A DNA stretch of 64,000 nucleotides from Jannaschia maritima (lineage in GTDB: Bacteria > Pseudomonadota > Alphaproteobacteria > Rhodobacterales > Rhodobacteraceae): the NCBI RefSeq assembly GCF_030973515.1, contig NZ_JARGZA010000017.1, positions 1 to 64,000 of the forward strand, given 5' to 3'. Positions 1 through 8,248 of the stretch are shown piece after piece; positions within the stretch are counted from its first letter, which is position 1; the number at the start of each line of letters is the position of its first letter. The position numbers and the translations under genes are program-made. Under the pieces are notes generated by a model. It worked only from the letters and a program-made list of their open reading frames with translations, searched no databases and was not told the DNA's origin.

Positions 1-574
1 CCGCCTGCGCGTGTTGATCCCCGCCGTCGAGAATGCGGTCGCGGGCAACGCGTTCCGTCCCGGCGACGTGCTGACCGCGCGCGACGGCACCTCGGTCGAG
101 ATCAACAACACCGACGCCGAAGGACGCCTGGTACTCGCCGACGCGTTGACCGTGGCGACCGAAGACGCGATGCCCGACCTCCTGGTCTGCATGGCCACGC
201 TGACGGGTGCGGCGCGCGTGGCGGTGGGCCCCGACCTGGCACCCTTCTATACCGACGACGACGCGTTGGCCCTGGCGCTGTCCCATGCCGGGTCCCGCGT
301 GCGCGATCCCGTCTGGCGGATGCCGCTGCACCGCCCCTACGAGGCGATGATCGAGCCCGCGGTGGCGCGACTGGACAACGCGCCCTCGGGCGGGTTCGCG
401 GGCAGCGTCACCGCGGCGCTGTTCCTCGACCGCTTCGCCGCGAGGGCGCCGCGATTCGTTCACTTCGACATCTACGGCTGGAACCCCAATGCGGCGCCCG
501 CCCGGCCCAAGGGCGGCGTGGGTCAGGGCGCGCGTGCGCTGTTCGACGCCATGCCGGGGGTCCTGGACCTGTGA
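1..574 (+). CDS. M17 leucyl aminopeptidase family protein, C-terminal part
   Basis: This is the 3' part of a cytosolic metallo-aminopeptidase that removes N-terminal residues from peptides. Codons are in phase from base 2, and the true start lies outside the window. The M17 signature NTDAEGRL is seen near residue 37 of the fragment; it supplies metal-binding Asp/Glu and the catalytic Arg. The segment LTGAARVAVG follows, as in the family. The stop codon overlaps the next gene (GTGA), so the two are probably co-translated. The family call is firm; the exact subfamily (PepA or PepB-like) cannot be decided from the C-terminus alone. Confidence 0.92.
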   Translation, partial: RLRVLIPAVENAVAGNAFRPGDVLTARDGTSVEINNTDAEGRLVLADALTVATEDAMPDLLVCMATLTGAARVAVGPDLAPFYTDDDALALALSHAGSRVRDPVWRMPLHRPYEAMIEPAVARLDNAPSGGFAGSVTAALFLDRFAARAPRFVHFDIYGWNPNAAPARPKGGVGQGARALFDAMPGVLDL

Positions 575-1431
575 CCGAGGCCGCCCCCGATCCGCGGGAG
601 ACCCCCGCCAACGGACACGCCGCCGCGTCCGAGCTGCGCGGCGTGGTGGAGGCCGCGCGGTATGTCCGGGGCACGATCCGATCGGTGCGTCAACCGCTGG
701 TCAACCTGTCGATGAAGCCCCGCGGCCCCCGCGCCAGCCAGCTCCTGTACGGCGAAGCGTTCCGGGTCATCGACGAACGCGACGGCTTCGCGTTCGGCCA
801 GACCCTGCGCGACGGCTATTGCGGGTGGGTCCTGTCCGCCGCACTGGACCGGCACGAGGCCGCGACGCATTGGGTCGCCGCCCCCGCGACGCATCTGTAC
901 CCGAAGGCGCAGCTGAAGGCCCCGCCCGAGGTCGCGGTCTTCTTCGGAAGCCAGGTCCGCGTCGTCAGCGACCTGGGCGACTTCATGCGCGTGTCGACCG
1001 GCCACTTCGTTCCCGCGGCACACCTGCAACCCGTCCGCGCCCGGTTCGGCGACCCCGTGGGCGTGGCCGACCTGTTCCTGGGGACGCCCTATCTCTGGGG
1101 GGGGTCGTCGCGTTGGGGGATCGATTGCTCCGGTCTGGTGCAGGCCGCCCTGGTCGCCTGCGGTCGCGACTGCCCCCGCGACAGCGACCAGCAGCTGGCC
1201 ACCATAGGCCGCCCGCTGGCGGAGGACGAAGCGCCCGCCCGGGGGGACCTGGTGTTCTGGGACGGCCATGTGGGCATCATGGCGTCGGACGCGATGCTGC
1301 TGCACGCCAACGCCCACCACATGGCCGCCGCCTACGAGCCGTTGGAGGAGGCCCGCGCGCGCATCGCCGCGGCGGCGTCGAACGACGGGACCGGGTCGGG
1401 CGAGGTCGTGGCGATCAAGCGCCTCGACTGA
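571..1431 (+). CDS. C40 (NlpC/P60) family peptidase with N-terminal SH3-like region
   Basis: This 286-residue protein is probably a murein peptide hydrolase of the NlpC/P60 superfamily. The catalytic Cys is C186 in the DCSG motif, the His is H233 in GHVGIM, and a further polar residue is available at H245 (HANAHH). Residues ~40-155 look like two bacterial SH3-type repeats, for example FRVIDERDGFAFGQTL and VRVVSDLGDFMRVS, which would bind cell wall. No signal peptide is visible, so export is uncertain. The GTG start overlaps the stop of the upstream M17 peptidase by 4 bp; I recall this pair as common in Rhodobacterales. It may take part in peptidoglycan turnover with the peptidase. Confidence 0.88.
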   Translation: MTEAAPDPRETPANGHAAASELRGVVEAARYVRGTIRSVRQPLVNLSMKPRGPRASQLLYGEAFRVIDERDGFAFGQTLRDGYCGWVLSAALDRHEAATHWVAAPATHLYPKAQLKAPPEVAVFFGSQVRVVSDLGDFMRVSTGHFVPAAHLQPVRARFGDPVGVADLFLGTPYLWGGSSRWGIDCSGLVQAALVACGRDCPRDSDQQLATIGRPLAEDEAPARGDLVFWDGHVGIMASDAMLLHANAHHMAAAYEPLEEARARIAAAASNDGTGSGEVVAIKRLD

Positions 1432-1443
1432 GGACGCAGGTCG

Positions 1444-1773
1444 TCATTCCACCACGCGGATCAACTTGCGCTCCAGCACGCGCAGGACGGTCCGCAGGTC
1501 ATGGCCGCGACGCAGGATCCGGCCGTCCATGCCGATCACCGCATACATCCCCTGACGCCCGGCCAGCCGGGGACGCTTCTCGATGCGGTACATCGGCTGT
1601 TCGGCGGTGCGGCGGAACACGCTGAAGACCGCGACGTCGCGCAAGGCGCTGATGCCGTAGTCGCGCCATTCGCCCGCGGCGACCATCCGGCCATAGAGCG
1701 ACAGGATGACGTTCAGTTCGGCCCGCTGGAAGTGGACGACGTCCGGCGCGGCGGACGAGGCTTGGATGCTCAT
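1444..1773 (-). CDS. DUF2794 family protein
   Basis: This small protein of 109 residues (MSIQASS... to ...LIRVVE) has the look of the alphaproteobacterial DUF2794 family: an FxRxEL-type N-terminus, GRMVAAGEWRDYGI, and a C-terminal RLAGRQGMYAVIGMDGRIL. Its function is unknown. The ATG at 1773 was chosen over one 13 codons upstream because the extra residues do not resemble the family. It is convergent with the NlpC/P60 gene, with a 12-bp gap. No signal peptide or membrane segment is seen. Confidence 0.8.
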   Translation of the reverse strand: MSIQASSAAPDVVHFQRAELNVILSLYGRMVAAGEWRDYGISALRDVAVFSVFRRTAEQPMYRIEKRPRLAGRQGMYAVIGMDGRILRRGHDLRTVLRVLERKLIRVVE

Positions 1774-2027
1774 GGACCGAAGATTGACCGGGGCCGCACG
1801 GGATTCAAGCACCCCGCCCCATTAACCTGCTGCTAGCCACGCCACCGCAGCGCCACGCAATGACCCCTCGCGCGGCCATCCGCGACCGCGACGGCGCCCA
1901 GGGCGGCCGGCATCACCGTCCCATGGGGTCACTTGGCCCCCGGGCCCGGAGGCGGCGCACCCTGCCCCCATCTCGCGCCGCATCCGGGCCTGGCTTTGCG
2001 TAACGAGTGGCGTCGGTGACGAGTGCC

Positions 2028-2056
2028 GATGGCCCCGCGCGTATTGCGGGGCCATC
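2028..2056 (-). terminator. stem-loop downstream of ilvE
   Basis: A perfect 11-bp inverted repeat (GATGGCCCCGC / GCGGGGCCATC) with a 7-nt loop lies 12 bp past the ilvE stop on the minus strand. There is no T-run after it, so it may be a stem-only terminator or an RNA end stabiliser. The rest of the 1774-2068 gap shows nothing recognisable. Confidence 0.5.
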
Positions 2057-2068
2057 GCGCGTTCGGGA

Positions 2069-2938
2069 TCAGGCCCTGACCAGGGCCTCGTACGCGGAGG
2101 CGACGTCGCGAGCCATCGCCCCCACCTCGAAGCTATAATCCCCGATGCGGCCCACGGGCGTCACCTCCGCCGCGGTGCCCGTCAGCCAGCATTGCTCGAA
2201 CCCTTCCAACTCCTCCGGCATGATGTGGCGTTCATGGACCTTGATCTGTCGATCGCGGAGCATGCCCAGCACGGTCTGGCGCGTGATGCCGTTCAGGAAG
2301 CAGTCGGGGTCGGGGGTGTGCACCTCGCCGTCCTTCACGAAGAAGACGTTGGCGCCCGTCGCTTCCGCAACGTAGCCGCGATAATCGAACATCAGCGCGT
2401 CCGAACAGCCCTTCGCCTCCGCGGCATGCTTCGACATCGTCGCGATCATGTAGAGGCCCGCGGCCTTCGCCTGGTACGGGGCCGTTTCGGGCGAAGGGCG
2501 CTTCCACTTGGCAATGTCCAACTTGGCGCCGCGGGTCTTCGCGTCGCCGTAGTAATCGCCCCATGCCCAAGCCGCGACCGCCAGCCGGACGGGATTGCGC
2601 GCGCTGCTGACGCCCATGTCCTCGCCCGCGCCACGCCAGGCCAGCGCCCGGACATAGGCGTCGGTCAGGCCGTTCGCCTCCAACGTCTCGTATTTGGCGG
2701 CCTCGATCTCGTCGACGGTCCAGGGGATCTCCATGTCCAGGTGGCGGCCCGACGCGATCAGTCGCTCGGAATGCTTCCGGCCCTCGAATATAGTGCCCCC
2801 ATAGGCCCGTTCCCCTTCGAACACGCTGGAAGCATAGTGCATGGCATGCGTCAGCAGGTGGACGTTCGCTTGCTGCCAGGGCACCAGGGTGCCGTCCATC
2901 CAGATCTGCCCATCCAGTTCGGCATAGGACCCCGCCAT
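2069..2938 (-). CDS. ilvE: branched-chain amino acid aminotransferase
   Basis: This fold-type IV PLP enzyme interconverts Leu, Ile and Val with their 2-keto acids using glutamate/2-oxoglutarate. It has 289 residues, the usual class length. The PLP lysine lies in QAKAAGLYM (~residue 155). The downstream motifs EATGANVFFVKDGEV, NGITRQTVL and LTGTAAEVTPV are the family fingerprint. The start at 2938 (MAGSYAEL) is preferred because GGGAGA sits 8 nt upstream; an ATG seven codons earlier has no Shine-Dalgarno. The gene is divergent from the MarR/PetP-like gene, with a 122-bp shared control region. Confidence 0.96.
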   Translation of the reverse strand: MAGSYAELDGQIWMDGTLVPWQQANVHLLTHAMHYASSVFEGERAYGGTIFEGRKHSERLIASGRHLDMEIPWTVDEIEAAKYETLEANGLTDAYVRALAWRGAGEDMGVSSARNPVRLAVAAWAWGDYYGDAKTRGAKLDIAKWKRPSPETAPYQAKAAGLYMIATMSKHAAEAKGCSDALMFDYRGYVAEATGANVFFVKDGEVHTPDPDCFLNGITRQTVLGMLRDRQIKVHERHIMPEELEGFEQCWLTGTAAEVTPVGRIGDYSFEVGAMARDVASAYEALVRA

Positions 2939-2980
2939 GTCATCGTCTCCCTGGTTCATTGCGTGAAAGCGTCCACTGCG

Positions 2981-3003
2981 GACATAATGTTGCGCATAGT
3001 GTC
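2981..3003. promoter_or_regulatory. candidate operator palindrome between ilvE and the MarR gene
   Basis: The 23-bp sequence has a dyad of the form GACA-N2-ATG-N5-CAT-N2-TGTC, centred in the ilvE / MarR-gene divergent gap. Spaced half-sites of this size are typical of MarR-family binding sites. No binding evidence exists here, so this is inference. Confidence 0.35.
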
Positions 3004-3024
3004 GGGGCGGTATCCGAAGGACGG

Positions 3025-3053
3025 TTGGAATGTCAACAAGGCTGACGTATTTT
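3025..3053 (+). promoter_or_regulatory. candidate sigma-70 promoter of the MarR/response-regulator pair
   Basis: TTGGAA (3025-3030) and TATTTT (3048-3053) are separated by exactly 17 bp. Transcription would begin about 7 bp downstream, at or next to the ATG at 3061. No Shine-Dalgarno precedes that ATG, which fits a leaderless or near-leaderless mRNA. Confidence 0.4.
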
Positions 3054-3060
3054 ACGGCGC

Positions 3061-3558
3061 ATGAGTGATTCAGACAGCGACGCGCTCCTGTTCCTGACGG
3101 ATGCGCAACTGCGGCGGGGGATCGAGGCGATGTTCTTCGCCTATCGTGGGTTCACCGAGGATCCCGACCGCATCCTGGCGCTCCGTGGCTATGGGCGTGC
3201 GCATCATCGCGCGATCCATTTCGTCGGACGCATGCCCGGCACGACGGTCACCAACCTGTTGGATATCCTGGGCGTCACCAAGCAGTCGTTGAACCGCATC
3301 CTGCGCACGCTGATCGCCGACGATCTGGTCGAGGTGCGCATCGGCGAGCGCGACCGACGCGAGCGGCGTCTGACCCTGACGCCGGAGGGCCGGGCCTTGG
3401 AACGTGACCTGGCCGATGCGCAGCAGGCGCGGATGCGCGCCGCGTTCCGCAAGGCGGGACCGCAAGCCGTGGCTGGCTTCCGCGCCGTGTTGGAGCATAT
3501 GATGGACCCCGCGCTGCAACGGCAGTTCGCCGCCATGCGGGAGCGGGAGGAGCGATGA
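3061..3558 (+). CDS. petP: MarR family transcriptional regulator, PetP-like
   Basis: This 165-residue winged-helix protein has the MarR core: a dimerisation helix (~10-45), the recognition-helix region TNLLDILGVTKQSLNRILRTL (~60-80 region), and the wing GERDRRERRLTLTPEGR. It overlaps the next gene, an OmpR-type response regulator, by ATGA. A MarR gene fused in operon to a response regulator is the petP-petR arrangement of Rhodobacter, where both genes are needed for cytochrome bc1 gene expression. The name here rests on that arrangement and not on a direct comparison. The start lacks a Shine-Dalgarno. Confidence 0.78.
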   Translation: MSDSDSDALLFLTDAQLRRGIEAMFFAYRGFTEDPDRILALRGYGRAHHRAIHFVGRMPGTTVTNLLDILGVTKQSLNRILRTLIADDLVEVRIGERDRRERRLTLTPEGRALERDLADAQQARMRAAFRKAGPQAVAGFRAVLEHMMDPALQRQFAAMREREER

Positions 3559-4280
3559 CCGACGACGAGGCCCCCACCCTGGGTCATCAGGCCCATGTCC
3601 TGATGGTCGATGACGACGAACGGATCCGCCAGCTGCTGCAGAAGTTCCTGATGCGCAACGGATACCTCGTCACGGCGGCACGGGATGCGGACCATGCCCG
3701 CCGCCTGCTGCTGGGACTGGACTTCGACATCGCCATCCTGGACGTCATGATGCCCGGCGACGACGGCGTGACCCTGTGCGCCGAGCTGCGGGCACGCTTC
3801 GCCGACCTGCCGATCCTGTTGCTGACCGCCAAGGGCGGCACGTCCGACCGCATCACGGGGCTGGAGGCGGGGGCCGACGACTATCTGCCCAAGCCGTTCG
3901 AGCCGCGGGAGTTGCTCCTGCGCATGAAGGCCGTGCTGCGACGCGCGCCCGCCGCGGGCGGGGCCACGCCCAAGATGCTGCAACTCGGTCCGCGGCGCTA
4001 CGACCTCGAACGGGGTGAGTTGTGGCAGGGCGATGCGCCCGTCCGGCTGACCGCGACGGAGACGACGCTCATGCGCATCCTCGCCGCCGCCCCGCACGAA
4101 GCCGTCACCCGCACCGCCCTGATCGAGCGTCTGGGCCGCAGCGCCGACGGCGAGGCCACGTCGGAACGGGCGGTCGACGTGCAGGTCACGCGGCTGCGCC
4201 GCAAGCTGGAATCCGATCCGAAGCGACCCCGCTACCTGCAGACCGTGCGGGGCGAGGGCTATATGTTGGCGCCCGATTGA
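3555..4280 (+). CDS. petR: OmpR-family response regulator, PetR-like
   Basis: This 241-residue regulator has an N-terminal receiver domain (acidic pocket D19-D21, phospho-acceptor D63 in LDVMMPG, switch Thr in LLLTAK, Lys in PKPF). A C-terminal winged helix follows, ending in RRKLESDPKRPRYLQTVRGEGYML. All receiver residues are intact. No histidine kinase lies nearby, so it is an orphan regulator in this window. It is coupled by a 4-bp overlap to the MarR gene upstream and by a 1-bp TGATG overlap to the HDAC-like gene downstream. The PetR assignment is by context. Confidence 0.85.
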   Translation: MTDDEAPTLGHQAHVLMVDDDERIRQLLQKFLMRNGYLVTAARDADHARRLLLGLDFDIAILDVMMPGDDGVTLCAELRARFADLPILLLTAKGGTSDRITGLEAGADDYLPKPFEPRELLLRMKAVLRRAPAAGGATPKMLQLGPRRYDLERGELWQGDAPVRLTATETTLMRILAAAPHEAVTRTALIERLGRSADGEATSERAVDVQVTRLRRKLESDPKRPRYLQTVRGEGYMLAPD

Positions 4281-5197
4281 TGCTGCTGTTCACCCACGAG
4301 GCGGGGCTGGGCCACGTCATGCCGCAGGGCCACCCCGAGCAGGTCGCCCGCCTAAGCCGCGTCCACGACGTCCTGGCCGACCTGACGCTGGACCGCCGGT
4401 CGGCCGAACCCGCATCGCCCGACGCCGTGATGCGTTGCCATCCCCAGACCTATCTGGACGCGCTCGAGCGGGCCGCGCCCCTGCGCGGACTCGTGGCCCT
4501 GGATGCCGACACGCACATGTCCCCCGGCACGCTGGACGCCGCCTGGCGCGGCGCGGGCGCCGCGGTGCAGGCCGTGGACGCCGTGCTGGGTGGCGCCGAC
4601 GCGACCGCCTTCTGCGCGATGCGCCCGCCCGGCCACCACGCCGAAACGGCGAAGCCGATGGGCTTCTGCCTGCTGGGCAACGTCGCCATCGCCGCCAAGC
4701 ATGCGATGGACGCCCATGGCTTGGCCCGCGTGGCGGTGGTGGATTTCGACGTCCACCACGGCAACGGGACCCAGGACCTGCTGTGGGACGAGGATCGCGC
4801 CCTGTTCGTATCCACCCACCAATCCCCGCTGTGGCCCGGAACCGGCATGCCGGGGGAGGACGGCGCGCACGGGCAGGTGATGAACCGCACGCTCGACCCG
4901 AACTCCGGCACGCGCGAGATGCGCGCCCTCTACGAACGCGAGGTCCTGCCACGGCTGGACGCCTTCGCGCCGGAGCTGGTGATCGTGTCGGCGGGGTTCG
5001 ACGCGCATGTGGACGACCCGCTGGCCAACCTCCGCTGGACGGACGACGACTTCGCATGGATCACCGATCGCCTGGTGGAAGTGGCGCGCGACCACGCCGA
5101 CGGGCGGGTGGTGTCGTGCCTGGAAGGCGGCTATGACCTCGCGGCGCTGGGCCGGTCCGTCCGGCGCCATGTCGATTCACTGCGCGGGGGGGCGTGA
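4280..5197 (+). CDS. histone deacetylase family protein (acetoin-utilisation / amidohydrolase type)
   Basis: This 305-residue zinc hydrolase belongs to the HDAC superfamily, whose bacterial members remove acetyl groups from small molecules or proteins. Seen motifs are GHPE near the N-terminus, RPPGHHAE, the DFDVHHGNGTQ metal site, VSTHQSPLWPGTG, SAGFDAH with the second metal Asp, and the C-terminal SCLEGGYDL. The substrate cannot be read from sequence. The ATG overlaps the petR-like stop (TGATG), and xseB follows with an overlapping or near-overlapping start. It therefore belongs to one transcription unit running to dxs. Confidence 0.9.
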   Translation: MLLFTHEAGLGHVMPQGHPEQVARLSRVHDVLADLTLDRRSAEPASPDAVMRCHPQTYLDALERAAPLRGLVALDADTHMSPGTLDAAWRGAGAAVQAVDAVLGGADATAFCAMRPPGHHAETAKPMGFCLLGNVAIAAKHAMDAHGLARVAVVDFDVHHGNGTQDLLWDEDRALFVSTHQSPLWPGTGMPGEDGAHGQVMNRTLDPNSGTREMRALYEREVLPRLDAFAPELVIVSAGFDAHVDDPLANLRWTDDDFAWITDRLVEVARDHADGRVVSCLEGGYDLAALGRSVRRHVDSLRGGA

Positions 5198-5199
5198 CG

Positions 5200-5436
5200 A
5201 TGGCCGACGACGTATCGGGTATGACCTTCGAGGCCGCGATGGCCGAACTGGAGCAGGTGGTCACGAAGCTCGATTCCGGCGACGTGCCGCTGGACGAATC
5301 CATCGCGCTCTACGAACGCGGCGCCGTCCTGCGCGACCATTGCGAGGCGAAGCTGAAGGCCGCGGAGGAACGGGTCGAGGAGATCACGACCGACGCGCAG
5401 GGCAACGCCAAGGGCACCCGCCCCGCCGCATCGTGA
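5200..5436 (+). CDS. xseB: exodeoxyribonuclease VII small subunit
   Basis: This 78-residue XseB protein binds the large XseA subunit to form exonuclease VII, which degrades single-stranded DNA. Characteristic residues are TFEAAMAELEQVV, LDESIALYERGA and LRDHCEAKLKAAEERV, an all-helical coiled-coil protein of typical length. The ATG at 5200 has a G-run about 9 nt upstream; a GTG at 5194 overlapping the previous stop is the alternative. The stop overlaps the ispA start (GTGA). xseA is not in the window. Pairing of xseB with ispA and dxs is classical. Confidence 0.93.
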   Translation: MADDVSGMTFEAAMAELEQVVTKLDSGDVPLDESIALYERGAVLRDHCEAKLKAAEERVEEITTDAQGNAKGTRPAAS

Positions 5437-6302
5437 GCTTCCGCGACGCGCTGGAATCGGCGCAGGACGACATCGGGCGGACCATCGACACGCTGCTGTC
5501 CCCCCATGGCGGCGACGTGGCCGACGCGATGCGCTACGCCACCGAAGGGGGCAAGCGTCTGCGCGGGTTCCTGGCCCTGGAGGCGGCGGGGCTGTGGGAC
5601 GTGCCCCGGGACCGCGCGCTGCGGATCGCGGCGGCCATCGAATGCGTCCACGCCTATTCGCTGGTCCACGACGATCTGCCCTGCATGGACGACGACGACC
5701 TGCGGCGCGGTCGGCCCACCGTCCACAAACGGTGGTCGGAGGCGACCGCCGTGCTGGCCGGCGACGCGCTGCAGACGGCCGCGATGGAGATCCTGGCCGA
5801 CCCCGCCACCCATCCGGACGGCGCCGTGCGCGCCGATCTGGTCCTGACCCTGGCGCGGGCGGCGGGGGTCGCGGGCATGGTCGGCGGACAGGCCATGGAC
5901 ATCGCCGCCGAGACCGCCGCCGCCCCCTTGACCCTGGACGACGTGGGCGCGCTGCAGCGGCTGAAGACCGGTCGCCTGCTGGAATGGCCCTGCCGGGCGG
6001 GCGCGATCCTGGCGGGGGCCGATTCCGCGCCGGTCCTGCGCTATGCGGCCGATCTGGGGCTGGCGTTCCAGATCGCCGACGACCTGCTGGACGTCGAGGG
6101 GGACGCCGACGTGGCGGGAAAGGCGCTCCGCAAGGACGCGCGGGCCGGCAAGGCGACGTTCGTGTCGCTGTTGGGGGCGGATGCCGCGCGGGCGCGGGCG
6201 CACGACCTCGTCCGATCGGCGGAGGCGGCCCTTTTGCCATACGGGTCCAAGGCGGCTATCCTGGTGGAGGTCGCCCGCTACGTGGTGACCCGCGACCGTT
6301 GA
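5433..6302 (+). CDS. ispA: farnesyl/geranyl diphosphate synthase
   Basis: This 289-residue polyprenyl synthetase condenses isopentenyl diphosphate with dimethylallyl and geranyl diphosphate. The first Asp-rich motif, DDLPCMDDD (~residue 80), contains the two-residue insertion typical of bacterial farnesyl diphosphate synthases. The second is DDLLDVEGD (~215). GGKRLRGFL and KTGRLLEWP are also present. The GTG start overlaps the xseB stop. dxs follows 10 bp later, so substrate supply and chain elongation are co-expressed. Confidence 0.94.
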   Translation: MSFRDALESAQDDIGRTIDTLLSPHGGDVADAMRYATEGGKRLRGFLALEAAGLWDVPRDRALRIAAAIECVHAYSLVHDDLPCMDDDDLRRGRPTVHKRWSEATAVLAGDALQTAAMEILADPATHPDGAVRADLVLTLARAAGVAGMVGGQAMDIAAETAAAPLTLDDVGALQRLKTGRLLEWPCRAGAILAGADSAPVLRYAADLGLAFQIADDLLDVEGDADVAGKALRKDARAGKATFVSLLGADAARARAHDLVRSAEAALLPYGSKAAILVEVARYVVTRDR

Positions 6303-6312
6303 GGGGGATCAC

Positions 6313-8232
6313 ATGACCGACGCCGCCAGCCGCCCCGCCACCCCCCTCCTGGACCGGGTGGCCGGGCCACCCGACCTGCGCGCCCTGCCGGACCGCGACC
6401 TGACCAAGCTGGCCGACGAACTGCGCGCGGAGACAATCTGGAACGTCAGCCAGACGGGCGGTCATCTGGGCGCCGGTTTGGGCGTGGTGGAGTTGACGGT
6501 GGCGCTGCACGCCGTGTTCGACACGCCGCGCGACAGGCTGATCTGGGACGTCAGCCACCAATGCTATCCGCACAAGATCCTGACCGGGCGTCGCGACCGG
6601 ATGCCGACGCTGCGCCAGCAGGACGGCCTGTCGGGCTTCACCAAGCGGACCGAGTCCCCCTACGACCCGTTCGGCGCGGCGCACGCCTCCACCTCGATCA
6701 GCGCGGCGCTCGGCTTCGCCATGGGGCGCGAGCTGGGCGCGCCGGGCAATGGCGACGCCATCGCGGTGATCGGCGACGGCGCGCTGACCGGCGGCATGGC
6801 CTACGAGGCGCTGAACCACGCGGGCCATCTGGGCAAGCGCCTGATCGTGATCCTGAACGACAACGAGATGTCGATCGCCCCCCCGGTGGGCGCGATGTCG
6901 TCCTATCTGTCGCGCCTCTATGCGGGCGCGCCGTTCCAGGATCTGAAGTCGGCCGCCAAGAACGCCGTGTCGCTGCTGCCCTCGCCCTTCCAGGAAGGGG
7001 CCAAGCGCGCGAAGGACATCATCAAGGGCACCGTCATGGGCGGGACCTTCTTCGACGAGCTGGGCTTCGACTATCTGGGGCCCATCGACGGCCACGACAT
7101 GGAGACGCTGCTGGCCGTGCTGCGCACCGTGAAGATCCGCGCGACGGGGCCGATCCTGATCCACGCCATCACCAAGAAGGGCAAGGGCTTTGCGGAGCAT
7201 CGCGCCGACCGGGGCCACGCGACGTCGAAGTTCGACCCCAGCACGGGCGAGCAGCGGAAGGCGAAGTCCAACGCGCCCAGCTATACCAAGGTGTTCGCGC
7301 AGTCCCTGATCCAGGAGGCCGAACGCGACGACCGGATCGTCGCCATCACCGCCGCCATGCCGGACGGGACGGGGCTCGACCTGTTCGGCGAGCGCTTTCC
7401 GGCGCGGACCTTCGACGTCGGGATAGCCGAGCAGCACGGCGTCACCTTCTGCGCGGGGCTGGCGGCGTCCGGCATGAAGCCGTTCTGCGCGATCTATTCC
7501 ACCTTCCTGCAGCGGGGCTACGACCAGATCGTCCACGACGTCGCGTTGCAGAACCTGCCCGTCCGCTTCGCCATCGACCGTGCCGGTCTCGTGGGGGCCG
7601 ACGGGGCCACCCATGCGGGCAGCTACGACATCGCGTACCTGGCGAATCTGCCCAACATGGTCGTCATGGCCCCGAGCGACGAGGCGGAGTTGCGGCACAT
7701 GGTGGCCACCGCCGCCGCCCATGACGACGGGCCCATCGCGTTCCGCTTCCCCCGCGGCGAAGGCGCGGGCGTCGAGATGCCCGACCGCGGCGAAGTGCTG
7801 GAGATCGGCCGCGGCCGCATCGTGCACGAAGGCGAGCGCGTGGCCATCCTGTCCTACGGCACCCGGATGAGCGAGGTGGGGGCCGCGCGCGAACGCCTGA
7901 TGGCGCGAGGATTGACCCCGACCGTGGCCGATGCGCGCTTCGCCAAGCCGCTCGATCGCGACCTGATCCTGACGCTGGCAAGGGACCACGACGTCCTCCT
8001 GACGATCGAGGAAGGGGCGGTCGGCGGCTTCGGCAGCCACGTCGCGCACCTGCTGGCGCAGGAGGGGGTGTTCGACCGCGGCCTGCGGTTCCGCAACATG
8101 ACACTGCCCGACCGGTTCATCGACCAGGGCGGGCCGGGGCAGATGTACGCCGCGGCGGCGCTCGTCGCGTCCGACATCGAGGCGACGGTCCTCGCCGCGC
8201 TGGACGTGGGGATGCTGGACAAGCGGGCCTGA
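6313..8232 (+). CDS. dxs: 1-deoxy-D-xylulose-5-phosphate synthase
   Basis: This 639-residue thiamine-diphosphate enzyme makes DXP from pyruvate and glyceraldehyde-3-phosphate, the first step of the MEP isoprenoid pathway. The TPP/Mg motif [18 protein letters not shown] is present (~residues 155-172), as are the pyrimidine-binding region with [15 protein letters not shown] and [15 protein letters not shown]. The length is standard. GAGGGGG lies 6 nt before the ATG. It is the last gene of the operon-like run from the HDAC-like gene. The stop is followed at once by a hairpin shared with the convergent methyltransferase gene. Confidence 0.97.
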   Translation: MTDAASRPATPLLDRVAGPPDLRALPDRDLTKLADELRAETIWNVSQTGGHLGAGLGVVELTVALHAVFDTPRDRLIWDVSHQCYPHKILTGRRDRMPTLRQQDGLSGFTKRTESPYDPFGAAHASTSISAALGFAMGRELGAPGNGDAIAVIGDGALTGGMAYEALNHAGHLGKRLIVILNDNEMSIAPPVGAMSSYLSRLYAGAPFQDLKSAAKNAVSLLPSPFQEGAKRAKDIIKGTVMGGTFFDELGFDYLGPIDGHDMETLLAVLRTVKIRATGPILIHAITKKGKGFAEHRADRGHATSKFDPSTGEQRKAKSNAPSYTKVFAQSLIQEAERDDRIVAITAAMPDGTGLDLFGERFPARTFDVGIAEQHGVTFCAGLAASGMKPFCAIYSTFLQRGYDQIVHDVALQNLPVRFAIDRAGLVGADGATHAGSYDIAYLANLPNMVVMAPSDEAELRHMVATAAAHDDGPIAFRFPRGEGAGVEMPDRGEVLEIGRGRIVHEGERVAILSYGTRMSEVGAARERLMARGLTPTVADARFAKPLDRDLILTLARDHDVLLTIEEGAVGGFGSHVAHLLAQEGVFDRGLRFRNMTLPDRFIDQGGPGQMYAAAALVASDIEATVLAALDVGMLDKRA

Positions 8233-8233
8233 A

Positions 8234-8248
8234 CGGGCGTCACGCCCG
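8234..8248. terminator. short hairpin between convergent dxs and rRNA methyltransferase genes
   Basis: CGGGCG-TCA-CGCCCG forms a 6-bp stem with a 3-nt loop that is the minus-strand stop codon itself. It sits 1 bp after the dxs stop and could act in both directions. No T-tract is present. Confidence 0.35.

Noticed and set aside
1822-2055. 77-codon minus-strand frame between DUF2794 and ilvE
   Set aside because: It is Gly/Arg-rich, overlaps the ilvE terminator hairpin, and has no family resemblance or ribosome-binding site.
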